From assembly GCF_040807025.1 (NCBI RefSeq), contig NC_090954.1:22386501-22450500 (forward strand): DNA of 64,000 nt. Direction: 5' to 3'. The position numbers and the translations under genes were made by a program. The stretch's first letter is position 1. Every line of letters begins with the position of its first letter. The DNA comes from Struthio camelus. Lineage: Eukaryota; Chordata; Aves; Struthioniformes; Struthionidae. The notes below the pieces were generated by a model. That model had not been told where the DNA came from. It made no database searches and saw only the letters and a program-made list of their open reading frames with translations. Shown piece by piece: positions 23,781-35,652 of the stretch.

Positions 23781-24149
23781 TGCATACGATTGAGATGCCT
23801 GGCCTTGTTCATCAGAGTCAGGACATTGGCCTCCCATAGGTCCTGTGTTGTCTTCCAGTGCTTTGTGGATATGCCAATAACTGCTGCACGTGGCACGAGC
23901 TGCCAGTTAGCAGGCAACGGAATCTGACCTGTTGTATCTAAACCAGAATTAATGGGCCAGGGCAAATGGCAAAAGTGTAGCAAAACAAAAGTCACAAGCA
24001 AGTGAAAGTAAGGGCTGTCAACCAGCTGGACATTGAAGTCACATACAAACAAACAAACAAAACATTTCCTACTCCTATTTTTACTACTTTATTCTAGATA
24101 CTGCTCTCATTGTGTGGCAACAGCTTAAAATCTCATCACATGACTAATG

Positions 24150-24450
24150 AGGAGAGTGCAGCTTAATGGAAAATAGGTTATGTCAAAGAGATTTGATATC
24201 ATTCTCTGACAAGATTACAAATATGAATGATAACAGAGCCTGTACTGTTGATATAATATAATCAGACTTTTGCAAGACTTTTGGCTTTATGCCTCTAACA
24301 TTCAGATTAAAAAAATAAAGAAAACAGCAGCATGGAAAATCAGAATGGCACATATTGAATGGAATTAAATCTGCCTGATAATCTCACTGCAATTAGTGAA
24401 GATGTATCAAATAATTGCACTGTGACAACTAAAAGGGATCCTGTACATAA
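24150..24450 (+). mobile_element. Ancient CR1-type LINE remnant (reverse transcriptase)
   Basis: With frameshifts, the plus strand gives DKITNMND, TVDII, SDFCKTFGFMPL, RLKK and MAHIEWN in order. These match the CR1 reverse-transcriptase run (EITNLVDKG, VDVIYLDFCKAFDLVPHD, KKL, MAHIKW). Many stops are present. It is heavily diverged, so older than the CR1 copies at 35.6 and 53.3 kb, and in the opposite orientation. Confidence 0.65.
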
Positions 24451-24474
24451 AGCATGTCAGGAGGCTGGGCTGGC
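24430..24474 (+). repeat. Dispersed repeat unit, copy 2
   Basis: Partner of 23346-23412: CTAAAAGGGATC, spacer, AAAGCATGTCAGGAGGCTGGGCTGGC (split here for length: AAAGCATGTCAGG then AGGCTGGGCTGGC). Confidence 0.6.
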
Positions 24475-26374
24475 CTATACAGATTCTTTTCTTGCACCTT
24501 TCCTATATAATCTTTTTTAAAATGATATGGGGATATAATGACACTGTAAACATACATTTGTTCATTGTTTAGATGTATAAATATTGGGATGGCGAAAAAG
24601 AAGAAAGAGAGCCAATGATCAGTTCATTGATTTGTGGATTGCTTGGTGTGGTAGACACAATCAAACAAGACACTTTTTAATACAATAAAACACAATATCA
24701 CGCCTATAGAAGCAAAGAATCATATGAAGAAACAGGAGACTGTACTCCGTAAAGCATTAGCTCTCAACAGATAGAAAATTTCTCTAGGTAATGTCTTGAA
24801 TGCCACAGTGAAGGCTGGTATGATGCATGGATTATTACAGAGGAAGGTTGAATATATCATTTCCTTGAGACAAGCCATCGGAATGCTGACTCCATATGTG
24901 CACTTCAAAAACATTAAGTTCAGAGAGGAACGGTGAGACTGGCACTTGGATGTAGAGAATAGGACACAGCACCAAAAAATTCCATGTCCAGCTTATCAAA
25001 GGGAAAGGTTATAGGTGGTTTGATTAGACTCTAATGAAAAGATATCTATTAGAGGGCTGTTTAATCTAGCAAGCACCTCTAACATGTTCTCGTTACCATC
25101 TGGAAGTTTAAAGAAAATGGCACAATTTATAATAGCAAGAGGACAGAGCAAAGACACATGGCATTGCCTCTCATTTGACATCTTCAAGTCAGTAGTAGAG
25201 GTCTTTCTAAACATAGGTTGCAATTCTGTCACAAGTGGTCTTGCTGCAGGAGTCAGTGGATAAGAATATGTGATATACGCCATGCCCTGAGCAGATTAAA
25301 TGATCACAGATTTCCTCCTGCATCTGTGAGAATTATTCATTCGTATCTAACTGGCTCCTGGTTATATGTCATGTTTTCTATATTTTACCTCCCTGTATTT
25401 GCTTCCCAGATACCAAGTAACTATTAGCTTTCAAAATAGTCTAGTTTTTTTGTTTTTTGTTTTTTGTTTTAATTAACATTCAAGCCCCCTTGGAATTGCA
25501 TTCAAAAAAGAAATATAATGGACCAAATTCAGTTTCTAGTCTCCTTTGTGCCGCTAGCAGAGTTAAACAGAGCTAGAGAGCTTTGCAAAAGTTACTGAAA
25601 TGGTGAAGAGAAAACAAAGATCGTACTTTAGACCTTTGGAAACAAACACTCCTTCTGCTTGAGACATGTGTGAGCCTCAGATGTTGCTTTCTGTGACTCC
25701 ATGTCCCACAGAATTCTTTCAAATGACAGGATCACCTCTAGAAAAGCTGCTGTGTTGTCCCACAGGGACCACATACATATATGTTAGTAGGGTTTTTCCT
25801 GTCTTTTGCTATTTTGGAAACTTCACTTTTCAATTCCAATTATCTTCTGAAAAGTAGATATTCTTCTGATCGCCTATCTATATTTCAATATAGATAATAT
25901 GATAATTATTCTCCTCTGAAACCTGTAGAGCCAACCCTGCTCTATCTATTCTGTCTCAGACATACCAACAGAATGGTTAATTGAGATACACCTGCGCTGT
26001 CAGACGCTGACTTTAGTAACAGCTCTTCCCAGCTAGTTCCTTTACATACTGAAATAATGGGCCTTCAGAAGATAAATCAATGATGTAATATGTTATATAG
26101 TGTCTTTCTCATTCAAACTCAGTCTGACTCTGATCAGAAATGGTGTTTTCTGGCAGTAGAAATCATACTTCTTTTTGCTTGTATTAGGAACATGTTTGAT
26201 CTGTGTTCAGTTAGACAGTAGACATTGGATTCTTAAATCCTGCAATTACACCACTGTTTTTTAAGCAAAATGTGAGTTGAACTTGCCTTCACTGGGATAG
26301 GACAGCCTTTGACATGTCCTTTGTCACTATACCCCCTGCCACATTGAGCACCTGGCCCACATTTTCCTTAGCTT
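24475..26374. other. Non-coding AT-rich stretch
   Basis: No gene recognised. A TTTTTTG tandem occurs near 25444-25470. Confidence 0.6.
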
Positions 26375-26760
26375 TCATTTTGCTATTAAAGCCTTCTTGT
26401 TGCCCTTTATATTCCTCAGTGGTTCCCACTCCAGCTCAGCTTTGGCTACCCTATCTCTACCCCTGCACACGCAAGCCTGGTCTCTACACACCTTCTGAGT
26501 AGCCCATCTGCACTTACACATTCTGCATATGTCCTTTTTGCATTTGAGCTCTGTCAGAATTCCCTCCTCATCCATGCTGGCTTCTGCCATGCTTGCTTGA
26601 CTTCTTGCACATTGGAATGGCCTGTTCTTGTGCTATGAGGAGGTTGTCCTTGAAGATCAATGGGCTGTCCTGAGTCTTTTGCTTTCCACAGCGGTTTCCA
26701 ATGAGATCCTGCCAAGATGATTCCTGAAGCAGTTGCAATCTGCTTTCCTGAAGCCAATTG
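26375..26760 (-). mobile_element. Old CR1 fragment (end of endonuclease region to start of RT region)
   Basis: Minus-strand frames read QPIDLQGQPPHSTRTGHSN, then KPAWMRREF, ILTELKCKKDICRM and DIKGNKKALIAK-like words (RNIKGNKKA). These parallel [23 protein letters not shown] and [12 protein letters not shown] in the well-preserved CR1 at 53.3-56.1 kb. The fragment has frameshifts and lacks both element ends. Confidence 0.75.
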
Positions 26761-29700
26761 CTATAATTCTGCTATTTGTTTTACTCCCAAGTTGCAATTT
26801 GTTGCTGATGCCCCTATAATATCATGTGCGCTTGTTAAGAAGGATTTGGTTCTATCATCTTTGTAACTGCCCTTGAAGTGGCTTGCTATAGAGCATAAAC
26901 AGGTTCCATCAGTTTAACCAAGTTATTTTCTTTCAGCTCAAGCAATAAAAGCTTGTGGTCTTGATGCTAGCTATCTGGTTTCCTGGTTTGCTGGTGGACT
27001 ATGATGGGTTTCTTACAGCAGTGGTATAGTCTGGACATGATAAAATTGGGGATCAGTATGGGGAAATCCTCTGTGGGAAAGAACTTGCCCCAGATTTTTG
27101 CACTAAGCACAGATACAGTGGCAGCTTGTATTGGCTTAAAGTGTCCATGCAGCGGGAGCATCAGCCTGTACCTACAAGAGATGTTTGTAATACATCCCTG
27201 TTAAATCCCTGGGCCTGCCTCTTCTTCCCTTACCATCTTAGTATTCAATGTGCTTCGTTTGTTAGGTAGAGGTGGACAGATGTGCTCAAATACCCAGCCC
27301 CCTCAAATACCCTTTCCCCTTCCCCGCTTAGCTTTATAGTGTTTCTTACAGCCAATGTGTGCTGTGCTCTGCAGTGAGGGTGAGCAGAGCTATGCTAGGC
27401 TGACCTCTGGAGCTAGCTTGCCTGGGGATGTTTTCTGCTCTGCTTCTTGTCTGCTGACTCACCTGAAACTATTACTGGTTCCAAACTGTTCCTGTGTTTC
27501 TTGGAAGCTTCTTCTACAAAGTCACAAACAATCCTAACATTCACTATGACACATCAGAACGGCTTTTCACTAGTGTGCTTTTTCATTTCTGAGGAATGAC
27601 AGCTTTTCTTACCAGTAAATCTCCAATCCTGGTAACCAACCCCTCTGTCCATCATGCCACACAACAGGCTTAGGTCATCTCTGATTGCAATCTTTCTTGC
27701 AGCATCATCCAAGCAGAACCGGTAGAGGAACGTCTTCAGTCTAGGTAAAGAGCCAGAGTATGCTACCCAGAGGAAAATTCTTTTCTCAAATGAATGTTCT
27801 GGGTATTCCTTTACATGTCCAGTGAAGTTAGGAAGCATGAGGCACCTGTTCAGTACATGGAAGATTCTGGTCTTTTACATATATAACAGACTTGAAAGTG
27901 CTTCCCATTTGCTGGGACAGATAACCAGATGCCCTGTACATAACTTCATGGTGCAATATATTCAGCTGCTACAAGGGAAATCTAGCAGAGGAGTTATGTG
28001 GTGGTGCTCTGATTTGGTCAGGTGAGGCCAGAAGAAGAGGAGACCAGGAGCCTTTTCACTTCCCCTCCCTACCATCAATCTAGGTGCACTCTGTGGCACA
28101 GAGTGCCTCTGGGTGCTGTGTAACAGAAAGCTAGTTTCATATTTCTGCTCTTTTAAATTTCATTTGCTTTTAATTTCTCAGTACTCCTTGATTCATACCC
28201 TGCAGCTCCTTGATCAACTCATATCTCTTGCCTTGAACAAGGCATCATTTGTTTCTGGGGAACAGTCACAGATTTTATATCATGTCCCTTCTATAGATAA
28301 AACCACAGCTCAAAATTCTGTGGGCTTTAGCTTCATAAAAACGCAGGAACCTTTACCACCTGCCAGTCCTTGTATCCCATTCTCCTACTTGTCACAAGTC
28401 CCAGTTCCCAGACACTTTACAAAGTGCAAAAAAACTCATAATGATACTCTCTGAATAAGTGAAGTTTCCTTCCTGGTTTCAGAAGCTAGTTCTCCATTTT
28501 TTCTTTTTAAACAGTCATCCTAGTTGCCAGTGGAACTAAAGGAGTGTACCTGCTTCATTGGTAGCACAAATACCTACCCCTCATTCTCGGTTTCCATAAG
28601 CTAATAATAACAATAATAGTATGCTATAGAACTAAAGAGAGTATAAAACTTGGGTGAAGCTTCAACCACCGCAGCTATTTTTGAACTATATTATGTGAGT
28701 TTTTTTTCCAGTTCTCATAGTCTTCAATTTGCTTGAATGAATGTTGCAGGGAAGTTTCTTTCATTGTTCTTTTTCCTCTAATATGAATTTCTTTCAGCCA
28801 CAAAACTGTGGAATACTGATTCTCTGTCATATGCTAGGGCTGCTCTTATTGTGGTGCCAAACTGTAGTGACAACTAGAAGCTCGACACTGATTTACAGTA
28901 TGTACTACAGCCCTCACAGGACTTTCTTTGCACTTGACAACGTTATTAGTGAGGGTCTCTGCTTAACAGTGACCTAAATTCATTCAGGAGTGTAAAATCA
29001 GAGTTTCACATTTCATCATCTACTTCCACTCTCTTAAGAAGTCCGGGAATCCTTTCCAATTACATATGGATTAATTTAGAATGGAACAATTTAGAGAGAC
29101 ATGCAAATCATCCCCATATAAACAAACAGTGGATACAGAATATCTCAGTATCATAGAAGAGAGGTTATCGAGCAGAATTTTCTAAGAAATATGACTAGGA
29201 TGTGGTTGAAACAAACTGGGATATAGGGTGGTAATGAAATGTTAACTTTTTGTTCTTTGGAAGACTATACATATCACAAATGTAGGAATCCTACTAACAG
29301 GAGCAGGAGAGAGGATTTAATGTGTTAACCTGTGTTAGCTGAAGTATTTTATTATCTCAGTTTCCTCAAGGGCAATGTTAACAGCTATAACTCCCACAAA
29401 CTAGAAAAAAAGGATTATTCTGTTTATAAAGTCATCATCTGTATTCCTATTTTCTTCTGTTTTGTAGGCTAAAGCAATAAGGTCCTTTTAGAAGTAAGTG
29501 GGACTTTTTCTGTCACCGGGTACTACTCCTTGTGTCCTTTGGGAATAACTGCATTAATTTATGTCCCTAAAAGACCATAGCATCCACTGTTTCTGAGACT
29601 TGTGTTGCATATGCTGATATTTGACTCTCACCTCTATTGTCTTTCACTTTAATGACAGCCAAGTTTGGGAAAAATTCTGAAAGATTTTTCATAGCACAGT

Positions 29701-30360
29701 AGTCAGATGCAAAAGAAACTGGTGGAAAAGAAAAAGCAACCTCTATAGGAAAAAAAAAATTGTTCAGATACAACTTTTTAAGTCAGAACCGTTTGGACTG
29801 CTTTTTAACAGGTCAGTAACAGTAAACAGTTCTGGTATTTGCTGTCTCATGGTTACTTATCCACTGGGCACCTTGTTCACTTGTGCTGCCAGAAGAACTA
29901 TGAAACATCAGTCTTTGATCTTCTCATTCCTTCTCTTACTCAATCTCTTGCTTACCAGAAGAACAGATACCATGGATATTAACTCTGGCCTTTATTCCAA
30001 GATGGGTCTGTAGAACTGCGTAACCTGCACAATGCACATCTATATTTTACACACAGAAAAACCCAGAGAGCAGGTGAAGGAGAGCAGGGTGAAGGTAGAA
30101 AAACTCTGTACAGTGCCAGAGCACAAAAGCCCTTGCCCAAAAATGTCAATAGAGTCCCGTGAGCAGACTTTGAACAGGAAGAGTAGTTCTTGCTGGTGAA
30201 TGATGCTATTAATATCTCCATTGGGATTAAACATGACAGAAGCAGGGGGAGGCCTGCCTTCAATTTGGATAGATCAAAGTGAAAATGTTTCAAATCTTCT
30301 GGTTTGTTTGTGTCATCCTAAAACATGTTCAGATGCATAAAACTTTTTTGTTAGTAGTTT
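26761..30360. other. Non-coding stretch
   Basis: No supported gene. A 94-codon minus frame at 27554-27838 resembles nothing I can name. The remainder is ordinary AT-rich DNA. Confidence 0.55.
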
Positions 30361-30500
30361 GGGGGGGAAAAAAAGAAAAAGAAAAGGAAAGAAAGAAAAA
30401 GAAAAAGAAAAAGAAAAAGAAAAAGAAAAGGAAAAGGAAAAGGAAAAGGAAAAGGAAAAGGAAAAGGAAAAGGAAAAGGAAAAAGAAAAAGAAAAAGAAA
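30361..30500. repeat. Polypurine array, AAAAAG flanking an AAAAGG core
   Basis: About 140 nt of uninterrupted purine on the plus strand: a G7 start, then GAAAA/GAAA units, an (AAAAAG)n block, an (AAAAGG)n block of about ten units, and a second (AAAAAG)n block. It creates long artificial open frames (poly-Lys/Glu and poly-Phe/Leu) that are not genes. Confidence 0.95.
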
Positions 30501-32964
30501 GTATGCATTTTATCCAGCAGACTGAGCAGGACAGACTGCATGCTGGATTAAAGACAGAGAGGCTACCAGGGAATTCAGCTTACAGAAAGGGGGAGCTTCA
30601 AATATAAAATAAATACTAGATTTATTTTTTCCTACTGAACGTTATTACCTTCCCTTCTTCATTATTCTTTCAGCCCTTCACTCTTCTGATGTTCTTCATG
30701 TATTTTTTCTCTGCCTACCTCTGTTTTTCTCTCTCTCTGTGCCCTTTTCCTCACATTCTTTCCTAAGTGAGGCACCTGCTTACCATTCTGATATTCAAAT
30801 CACACCATCAAAGTCAGAATAATGAAGTGGGTCGGAAGTTAAGCTACTTGAGCATGCCAGTCCATTATAAGCACAAGGTAAATTTGCAGCTGGCATCTGA
30901 AAGGCGTTGGGTGTATGTTTTTAGATTCATTACATCTCTGCATAAAACTAACACCCTTGCACATCCTTTACAATAACAAATCTATGCCAATGGCACAGAA
31001 CTTGACACCTACTTTAAAAAATACTAGCTGTGGTACTGGCTTTCCCTTTGTTCCTTAGAGATCAAGATCTACCCACAGGTCTACTCCTTAGAGAAGACAA
31101 CTAAATTTATAAGTAACGTAATAACCTATCCTAATGGAAGAGTGTGATGAAAAAAAGAACTATAGTAGAGAAGATGCAAGAAGCAACTTGCAAGAGATAA
31201 TGAATTTTCACAAAATATGGAATACATGCTCAAGGATAGTCCAGTGCGTTGTGAGAAACTCAGACAGCAAGTTCTAAGTAATGACATAATCTGAAAGAAA
31301 TGAGAAAAATTATGACACTGAGCAAAGTTTGAGGAACAAACCTGAAGACTAGGGTGTAAATATATTTGCTGCTGTAGTTGCAGTGTAGTGATAAAGCACA
31401 GTGAGAGAAGGGACATAATCATTCATCTTTTTTCTTTGCTGGGTATTCCCAGAGGAATACCCAGCAAAGAATATCCCAGAGAGAGGATGGAGCTGAGGAG
31501 CTTTTCCTCAACTCTGAGAAGACCCAGTACACTTCCTAGCACAAATTAGAAATGTTTCAAAGATCTTGTGGTGTCTAACAGCTGGTAGAAGTTTTCAAGG
31601 GACCTGAATATAAATTTGGGATTGGCAGAGTGAAGCAATATCCTAGTTTTACTTTTAGCATTCTTTTTACATTCTCCCTGATAGTAGCAACTGGAAGCCT
31701 ATACCAGCTTCACACTTTAGAGAGATTTGCCTATGGCAGCTGTTCCCCTTTGCTCACCATAAGTCAGTAAAGTAGGCACTTTCATAATTCCTCTTTCAAA
31801 TTCTGGGTGAGGTTTTTCATTGGTCATCACATACTAGAATTTTTCACTTACTGAATGATCTTCACTTTTTGATAATCTTCCAACCACTAACAAAGATAGA
31901 AAATTCTTAGGTTTCTTTATTTAACATATATCATCTGCACTGATACCACTGACCACAAGATAAATTTGACCTATTCAGACACTTGGGCAGGAGAGGTGGA
32001 GCTCCATAGCTCCCTCCTTTCTTTGAGGAGAAACTGCGCAACAGCAATTCATGAGTAGTTGTTAGTTCTGATGACTCCTTCAAAGGGATCTCCACAGAGG
32101 TTTTTTTTCTGCCTCTCCAGTTCTGTTGCAATGCATTTTTTTCCTTTTAGACTAAGATAACAATACTTGATCTGTTCTTTCAGAAGAAACCTACTCTCTT
32201 CAGGTACTAGCCCTCCATCAGGTCTATTCATGCCAAATCCAGTAACTTCTCTGCATTCTAAAGGATCCTTGGGGTCCCTTACTCATTACTTTCTCCTCTG
32301 AGCCTGAATAGGATGCAGCTGAAATGTGTGCGCTGCACTGGACGGTGATAGGGAGCAAAGAGAGCACCACAGCCCTTTTAAGTTACCAGTAAAATCATAT
32401 TCGATGAACTCTGTATGCTAAATTTGCATTTATCCCATTTCTACTTTCTCTTATTACGCGAGAATATGGAAGGTCCCCAAGAAGGAGGGTTCCCAAAGCA
32501 TTTTTTCTGGCTGAATCATGAAAATCACAAGAAACTGGTAAAAAGAGTAGATGGGATCTGTTATAAAACAGCTCCTTTTCCCAGATCAGGTTTTCTAGTG
32601 AGCTTGATTTTAATATTTAGGGGCAGGCCATGCTCCAAGACATCATCAATATCTTTGTTGTTCCAGGAGGTCTCATATGCCTGTCCCAAGAGTCATGAGT
32701 GAAACTTGGCAGTCTGTAAGGAGACCTTCTCCAAAGCAGCTATATTCTAAATCCCTGATTGCACAAGTTCCTCCTTTGCAGCGTCCAACGCTCAACATTT
32801 TGAACTGTATCACTGTTACAGAATGGCCTTAGAGAATCTATTAACTTGAGTTAATTGTACATAAAGATGGAAAGTCCCAGGGAGAGAAGTGAAAGAGAGA
32901 TTGAAGGCATCAAAGTTTTGGGCACATATATAGAAAAGATTGTCAAGTTATATCTCTATATGTG
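30501..32964. other. Non-coding stretch
   Basis: Apart from the perfect hairpin at 31432-31471 I see no gene or element here. Confidence 0.55.
31432..31471. repeat. Perfect 18-bp inverted repeat with 4-nt loop
   Basis: The left arm TTCTTTGCTGGGTATTCC is followed by CAGA and then its exact reverse complement. No host gene, T-run or polyadenylation context explains it. It could be a palindromic mutation event, a miRNA-like hairpin (short for that), or the remains of a mobile element. Confidence 0.9.
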
Positions 32965-33060
32965 TGTATGTGTGTATATATCTATGTCTATGTCTATATC
33001 TATATCTATATCTATATCTATATCTATATCTATATATCTATATCTATATCTATATCTATC
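32965..33060. repeat. CTATAT hexanucleotide microsatellite
   Basis: Starts with TGTGTATG-type units and CTATGT, then continues as near-perfect (TATATC)n to 33060, with one slipped TATATATC in the middle. Confidence 0.95.
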
Positions 33061-35652
33061 AGGCAGAAACCCTATTTCAGAAATCCATAGTGCAGTTCAC
33101 AAGTAGAATATGAGGCAAAAAAGAGCATCTCTCAGGAGATTCTTCCTTGCCTAAAGTTTTTGAAGTCACATTTATAATGCTAAAAGTTAGTTTGAGATCT
33201 GACAACACAAGAGTGGAGGGAAGTTTTGGTCCCAGGATAGGCTTTCTGGGTAAATTCTTCTACTGTAAAATTCCCACTGTTCCTGATGCAATAATTATGG
33301 ATTTGTGAAGTCCAAAGGAAATACAAATTCATCAACCATTTTTCCTTGTAATGTAAAATTCATGTAATTCTTGTTATTTCCTATTTGAATGACATTCTTA
33401 TTTATCTTGACAGCTCAGTAAATGTTGATCACATGAAAGACTTCTGAAATACCCTCAAAAGTAACATACACTCTGGACTGTTACCTTGGTTTTAGCTGAA
33501 TTGTCTTAGGAGAACATCTAAGGTAAAAAAACAACATACTCTGCAAGTCAGCTATGCACTTTGGTAATTTCCTGTATCATTGCTTACTGCTTTGCTCACA
33601 TATTTCTTTATAACAAACACTATAATTTACAAAGACAATAAGTTTCAATATACCTGCTGCATCTCTTTCTTTTCAGTACAATAAACTTCAAATAAGCTTC
33701 CTATTTTCTAAACAGCAAACATGAAGCTTTTGTAATATTTTTAATTGATTGCAGTTTCTAGGTCCAAATGTAATTCTGATTCATATTTTCCTCTGTTTTT
33801 ATAATATCCGTTTTATAAGAAACTGATGGTCACATCACATAGGGTAGCTCAAATGCAAGATGTTCATAAACTTAGGCAATCCAAAGAAATATTATCAACT
33901 GATAAAAGGCTTGAAGGAAATTAAATGTGAGGAAAGAGAGTTAAATATGTATAGCTTGTGGAGAAGAAGATGGGGGGGATATTAGTCTACAAAAATCAGA
34001 AGTGTATCAACAGTAAGGACAATAATCTTGACAGCAGCATAGGGTTACAAAACTAAGCATATACACAAAATCGCTTAGGGAAAGAGGTGGGCAGTATGTT
34101 GATAGACTGTTGGGGTTTATTTTCATATAGATCTCTGCAGGTCTAAACATAATGTCTGTATAAAACTATATTCTAAAATTGGTTATAGCAGATTTTTGTC
34201 AGTATTCTGGAGTAACACTGAGAAAAAAATAAAGATCATGAAAGAGAGTGATCAATATTTCCAATGTACTTAATAATTTTTCTTCTAATATATTTTTCCT
34301 AACTGTAAATCATATTAGAGAAATTTTAAGTTTACAGGTAAGTAGCCAAAATTTGAGAGGTGATGTCATAGTTATTGAAACAAATTAGTGTTCAAAATAC
34401 AGCAGTTCCAGGTTTAACCTCGACTTTAAGCTCATCAGATGTAGAAAGAAAAGTATGAGTAAGAAATATGAAGTGCTTCATCTCTGCCCTGTAGTTACAC
34501 CTTGAACTATACATATCACTTGTTAAATGGTCATCATAAGGTGAGGAAGATTATGCTACCAGCTATTTTTATTATCAGAAGGTATTTAACATTTTTGAAC
34601 TGGCTTGTTTTTGCCCAGACTACATACTTCTTTACCAAAAGCCCGTGGCGTGCTGTTCAGAAGTTACCAAGATATCAGCCATCATTTAATAACTGATAAC
34701 AGTATTTCAGCTACAAGAGGAACAAGCAGACCCATGAGAACTACTAATAAACATACAATAATTAAAGTAAGTCACTTTTCCCAGGAATAGATGTTATTAT
34801 ATAGAAAAGAAAACCTGCTGAAGACAATAGGAGTTTTGCCAGATATCTTACTTAAAAAAAAAAAAAAGGAGTATTTGAAAATTAAGCAACTGTGCAAAAT
34901 GAGAAATCCTCCATCCCAGAATCCTGAGGCAAGTGCCAGAAGAACTGGGACAATATTAACATATTCATTCAGTACCCTTCTGGAAGCAAGGAGGTATTTA
35001 GAAATAATCTAATGTAATACCTGCCTTTTATACTAAGGAAAAAAGAAGTAGTAGAAAAATGCAGGTCTAAGACTGGAAGGGTAACAGAGGACACCATTAA
35101 GCTGAGATGAAGTAGGCCAGCTGGACTGTTATGATTTAATTAAGGAGAGTTTGACTCAGTGGGATTCACACATGGGAGATTATTCTCAGCAAATCTGACA
35201 GAATTTTTCACAGTGATAACAAATATCACAGAGGGAAATTGGGGACATAAAAATGATTTGATACAGTACTGCATACTGTTAAATTAGGAAGGTAATGATT
35301 AGTGTATATGCAATACGAAAAGCTTGCAAAAGGAAAAAAATGACTTTGAAATGAAATATATGAAACTGAAAGATAACATTTAGAATAGATTTTAGTTGGC
35401 TCAGCTCCATCAAATTAACTGTACCTGCCTAGCCCCCAGTATCTTTTGGTCAACTAATGGTTGAGGAAGACTACACTTATTTCACTCTGTTAAACTGACC
35501 TCTCATGCTTTGCTGACTTGCCTCTTACCTAAAAGTGCCTAAACTGTACATTACCTAAATGTGACCAATGCTTTCTTTAGTTCTGGTCTTGTCTTTTCCT
35601 CTTGGGAGCTAGCTGTCCAGTTACTTTACTGGAAAGAGTTTTCTCCGTTATT
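33061..35652. other. Non-coding AT-rich stretch
   Basis: No gene. Bases about 35090-35300 have a faint look of an ancient LINE reverse-transcriptase remnant on the plus strand, but I cannot support it. Confidence 0.5.

Noticed and set aside
27554-27838. 94-codon minus frame ending KKHTSEKPF, reminiscent of a zinc-finger linker
   Set aside because: Only the linker-like tail resembles a zinc finger. The spaced Cys/His pairs are absent and the rest matches nothing.
30279-30607. Lys/Glu-rich and Phe/Leu-rich open frames
   Set aside because: They are products of the polypurine microsatellite.
23709-33060. Direct-repeat arrays considered as CRISPR
   Set aside because: All are simple microsatellites without unique spacers, in a vertebrate context.
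32855-33106. Open frame ending in repeated Ile-Ser / Tyr-Leu
   Set aside because: Translation of the CTATAT microsatellite.
35090-35400. Possible ancient LINE reverse-transcriptase remnant
   Set aside because: Only a vague resemblance, with no ordered motifs I could align.
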